DNA from: Thermus sp. LT1-2-5
GTDB lineage: Bacteria > Deinococcota > Deinococci > Deinococcales > Thermaceae
Length of the DNA stretch: 32,307 bases
Direction: 5' to 3'
Assembly: GCF_040363165.1 (NCBI RefSeq)
Contig: NZ_BSRG01000020.1
Span: forward strand, 1-32,307
The notes below the pieces were generated by a model. It was not told the origin of the DNA, ran no database searches, and worked only from the letters and a program-made list of their open reading frames with translations. Both the position numbers and the translations under genes were made by a program. Below are positions 30,591-32,307 of this stretch, piece by piece; within the stretch, counting starts at the first letter, position 1, and the number at the start of each line of letters is the position of its first letter.

Positions 30591-31843
30591 ACTCCCTCCC
30601 TCGGGCCCAGGCAGACCCGGAACCGCGCCCCACCCCAGGGGCTTTCCCCCACCTGGACATAACCGCCGTGCGCTTCGGCCACGCGGCGGACCAGGGTGAG
30701 GCCAAGCCCACTCCCGCCCCCTTGGTCCAGGCGTACAAAGGGACGGAAGACCTCCTCCCGGCGCTCTGGGGGGATGCCAGGGCCGTCATCCTCCACCACA
30801 ATACAGGGTCCAGGTTGGAGCCGGATGGCCATGCGGGTATAGGCGTGGCGCAGGGCGTTCTCCGCAAGGTTGCGCACCAGGGCTTTGAGCAAGGCCCCAT
30901 CCCCCCGGTAGGGTACCGCCTGGGGCAAGTCCAGCTCCACCCTCTTGGAAAGGGGCAAACCCTCTATAGCCTCCAAGACAACCTCGGTTAGGTCCACCGC
31001 TTCCCGCGCGGCGGGGGCCTCCGCCCGGACCAAGAAAAGAAGCCTCTCCGCCAGGGCCTTGAGGTGGAGGGCGGCCTCGAGGGCCTTCTCCAGGGGCCTC
31101 CGCTGCGGGGTGGGCATCTCTAGCGCCTGCTCCAGCCGCCCGACCAGGACGGCAAGAGGGGTGCGTAGCTCGTGGGCAGCGTAGCGGACAAACTGCCGCT
31201 CCCCCTCCAACACCCGCTCTAGGGCGGCCAAGAGGAGGTTTTGCGCCCGGGCCAGCCGTCCCACCTCGTCCCAGCTCCTGGGCTCGGGAAGGCGGGCCTT
31301 GGGGTCCGGCGTCTCGGCCAGCTCCAAGGCGCGGCGCGCCATCCGATTTAGGGGTGCGAGGGCCTGCCCGGCCAGGGCATACCCCAAGAGGAAGGACAGG
31401 CCCAGGGCGGTGAGGAAGGCCAGAAGGAGCACCGTGTCCGTGCGGGCCAGGGCCATCTCCATGGCTTCCAGGGAGCGGGCGGCCACCAGGACCCCCCCGT
31501 CCACCGCCATGGCGCAGTACCGCACCTCCCCCATGGTGGAGCACCCCACCGCCACCTGGGGAGGAGGGGGAAGGGCGGGCCCCCGGCGGTCCACCAGCCC
31601 CCCGCCTCGGTAGAGGAAAAGCCCCAGATCCGGAGGCAAGGCCTCCCCTTCGCCCTCGAGGCGGAGTAGGCCGTTCTCCTCATCGACCAGGGTGCGGGCC
31701 ACCTCCAGGGCCCCCCGCAGGGTAACGTCCACGGCGCTATAAAGGCTACTCCTTATGGACACGTGGAGGAAAAGACCGAGCCCCCCCAAGACGAGACTCA
31801 GCAAAAGGACGTAGCTTAAGGTTAGCCTCAGGCGCAGGCTCAT
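30587..31843 (-). CDS. Sensor histidine kinase (partner regulator cut by IS)
   Basis: A 418-residue membrane kinase. TM1 about 8-28 and TM2 about 137-157 enclose an external sensor with two cysteines (C101, C110) that might form a disulfide or bind metal. H224 in YAAHELRTPL, N-box NLAENALRHA, G1 DDGPGI and G2 GSGLGLTLV are all present. It overlaps the response-regulator stop upstream (ATGA) and the deacetylase start downstream. The cognate regulator gene is interrupted by TnpB copy 3, so the kinase is probably an orphan in this strain unless another regulator takes its phosphate. Confidence 0.93.
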   Translation of the reverse strand: MSLRLRLTLSYVLLLSLVLGGLGLFLHVSIRSSLYSAVDVTLRGALEVARTLVDEENGLLRLEGEGEALPPDLGLFLYRGGGLVDRRGPALPPPPQVAVGCSTMGEVRYCAMAVDGGVLVAARSLEAMEMALARTDTVLLLAFLTALGLSFLLGYALAGQALAPLNRMARRALELAETPDPKARLPEPRSWDEVGRLARAQNLLLAALERVLEGERQFVRYAAHELRTPLAVLVGRLEQALEMPTPQRRPLEKALEAALHLKALAERLLFLVRAEAPAAREAVDLTEVVLEAIEGLPLSKRVELDLPQAVPYRGDGALLKALVRNLAENALRHAYTRMAIRLQPGPCIVVEDDGPGIPPERREEVFRPFVRLDQGGGSGLGLTLVRRVAEAHGGYVQVGESPWGGARFRVCLGPREGV

Positions 31844-32070
31844 CCTTGGAAGCGGTATCCCCGTCCCCGCTCGGTGACGATGGCGTCCTCGGCCAGCTTG
31901 CGGCGCAAGCGGTACACATAGACGTCCACCGCCTTGGGGTCCACCCCCTCCTCCCCAGCCCAGACCTTCTCCAGAAGCACCTCCCGGGGATAATAGCCGC
32001 CAGCGTTGAGGGCCAGAAAGGCCAGCAAGGCGTATTCCTTCCCCGAGAGGCGCACTTCCCGGCCCTCCCA
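31840..32070 (-). pseudogene. OmpR-family response regulator, C-terminal DNA-binding part only (cut by IS)
   Basis: Codes the last 76 residues of a winged-helix regulator: WEGREVRLSGKEYALLAFLA, YYPREVLLEKVWAG, DPKAVDVYVYRLRRKLAED and GRGYRFQG. The receiver domain with the phospho-Asp lies beyond the element, outside the window. The frame is open right up to the element border at 32070, as expected for an insertion within the gene. An ATG-like start inside would give only an isolated DNA-binding domain. Confidence 0.9.
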
Positions 32071-32190
32071 GTGACGACTCCTCGGACTGAAGTCCGAGGC
32101 TTCTCGGTTCAGGTCACGGTTGAAACCGCATCCATCCCCGAAGGCCCCGTCCAGGCCTTAGCCAGGATGTTTCGCGCGGCAGCCACATCC
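32051..32190 (-). ncRNA. Predicted omega/reRNA of TnpB copy 3, guide in the response-regulator gene
   Basis: Same logic as for the other copies: 3' end of tnpB plus right end, with the guide reading into host DNA at about 32051-32070 on the minus strand. The stem differs in sequence from copies 1 and 2 but keeps pairing. The limits are approximate. Confidence 0.35.
32080..32099 (-). repeat. Right-end hairpin of TnpB element copy 3
   Basis: Perfect 9-2-9 inverted repeat, on the plus strand CCTCGGACT / AGTCCGAGG with a GA loop. Compared with copies 1 and 2, several stem bases differ on both arms so that pairing is kept, while the loop is unchanged. Confidence 0.85.
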
Positions 32191-32306
32191 CGGTGCAGGG
32201 GAGTCCCACAAGCGGGGCAGGTGTACTCCCTGACCCACAAGGGTCGCTTCTCCCTGTGGCCGCATTTGGGACAATCCTGGCTCGTGTGTTTGGGGTCTAC
32301 CCCGAT
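32109..32306 (-). CDS. tnpB: RNA-guided endonuclease TnpB, C-terminal part with altered end (truncated by window edge)
   Basis: Codes the last 65 residues: the CPKCGH and CPACGT zinc finger and RuvC-III HRDVAAARN, then GPSGMDAVSTVT and TGA at 32109-32111. The C-terminus differs from copies 1 and 2, which run on about 12 residues more into the right-end hairpin; here the stop precedes the hairpin. The catalytic part visible is intact, so this is sequence drift or a distinct sublineage, not clear inactivation. Confidence 0.9.
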   Translation of the reverse strand: MGVDPKHTSQDCPKCGHREKRPLWVREYTCPACGTPLHRDVAAARNILAKAWTGPSGMDAVSTVT

Positions 32307-32307
32307 A

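Larger units (their letters stand above)
32071..32307 (-). mobile_element. TnpB element, copy 3 (3' part only)
   Basis: The element's right end ends in TCAC (plus GTGA at 32071-32074) and interrupts the response-regulator gene. It shares the 3' part of tnpB with copies 1 and 2 but has diverged near the end. It is inverted relative to copy 1, and both are cut by the window edges at the same tnpB codon. Confidence 0.9.

Overview
The window looks like the chromosome of a Thermus species (Deinococcota). The DNA is very GC-rich with strong G/C at third codon positions. Genes are packed in overlapping operons, several start codons sit 6-7 nt after a TANNNT -10 box (leaderless style), and the proteins are hydrophobic and Leu/Ala/Pro/Arg-rich. 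This assignment is inference from style and gene content; no rRNA or other marker is present, and I found no tRNA or CRISPR array.

Layout. (1) 1-239 is the 3' part of a TnpB-only insertion sequence that has cut a sugar-binding-protein gene (240-810). (2) 807-6193 is a plus-strand ABC-transport operon: a MalF-type permease without a MalG partner, an ATPase, a TIM-barrel sugar isomerase/epimerase-like protein, a second solute-binding protein and two permeases. (3) 6196-15470 is a minus-strand block of ten mostly unrecognised envelope genes: three lipoproteins, secreted proteins including a YbjN-like one, two paralogous membrane proteins, a zinc-ribbon membrane protein and two PsbP/DcrB-like proteins. 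The three lipoprotein genes share an upstream direct repeat, CTTACA-N5-CTTAAC (plus-strand reading). This block is the best candidate here for an undescribed system. (4) 16097-19122 holds two tandem MutS-type ATPases without a mismatch-recognition domain. (5) 19205-22003 is a cytochrome c / response regulator / histidine kinase / secreted protein operon, divergent from mntH (22092-23318) across an intergenic region with an 11-bp-period direct repeat. (6) 23362-25573 is a beta-propeller gene split by a complete 1300-bp TnpB element (23602-24901), followed by a polysaccharide deacetylase and an HGSNAT-like acyltransferase. (7) 27904-30590 holds a VIT-family protein, an MscS channel, a DUF421 protein and a PIG-L deacetylase, very tightly packed. 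(8) 30587-32070 is a histidine kinase and the C-terminal stub of its response regulator, cut by a third TnpB element (32071 to the end).

How the parts relate. All three TnpB elements sit inside coding genes. For the complete copy, removing 23602-24901 restores one open frame and a TTAC target, so element boundaries and target are readable directly. Both window ends stop at the same point of tnpB in inverted orientation, which suggests an assembly break at a repeat. The broken genes leave a transporter without its binding protein and a kinase without its regulator. Regions 3, 5, 6 and 7 all concern the cell envelope, metal uptake or envelope sensing.
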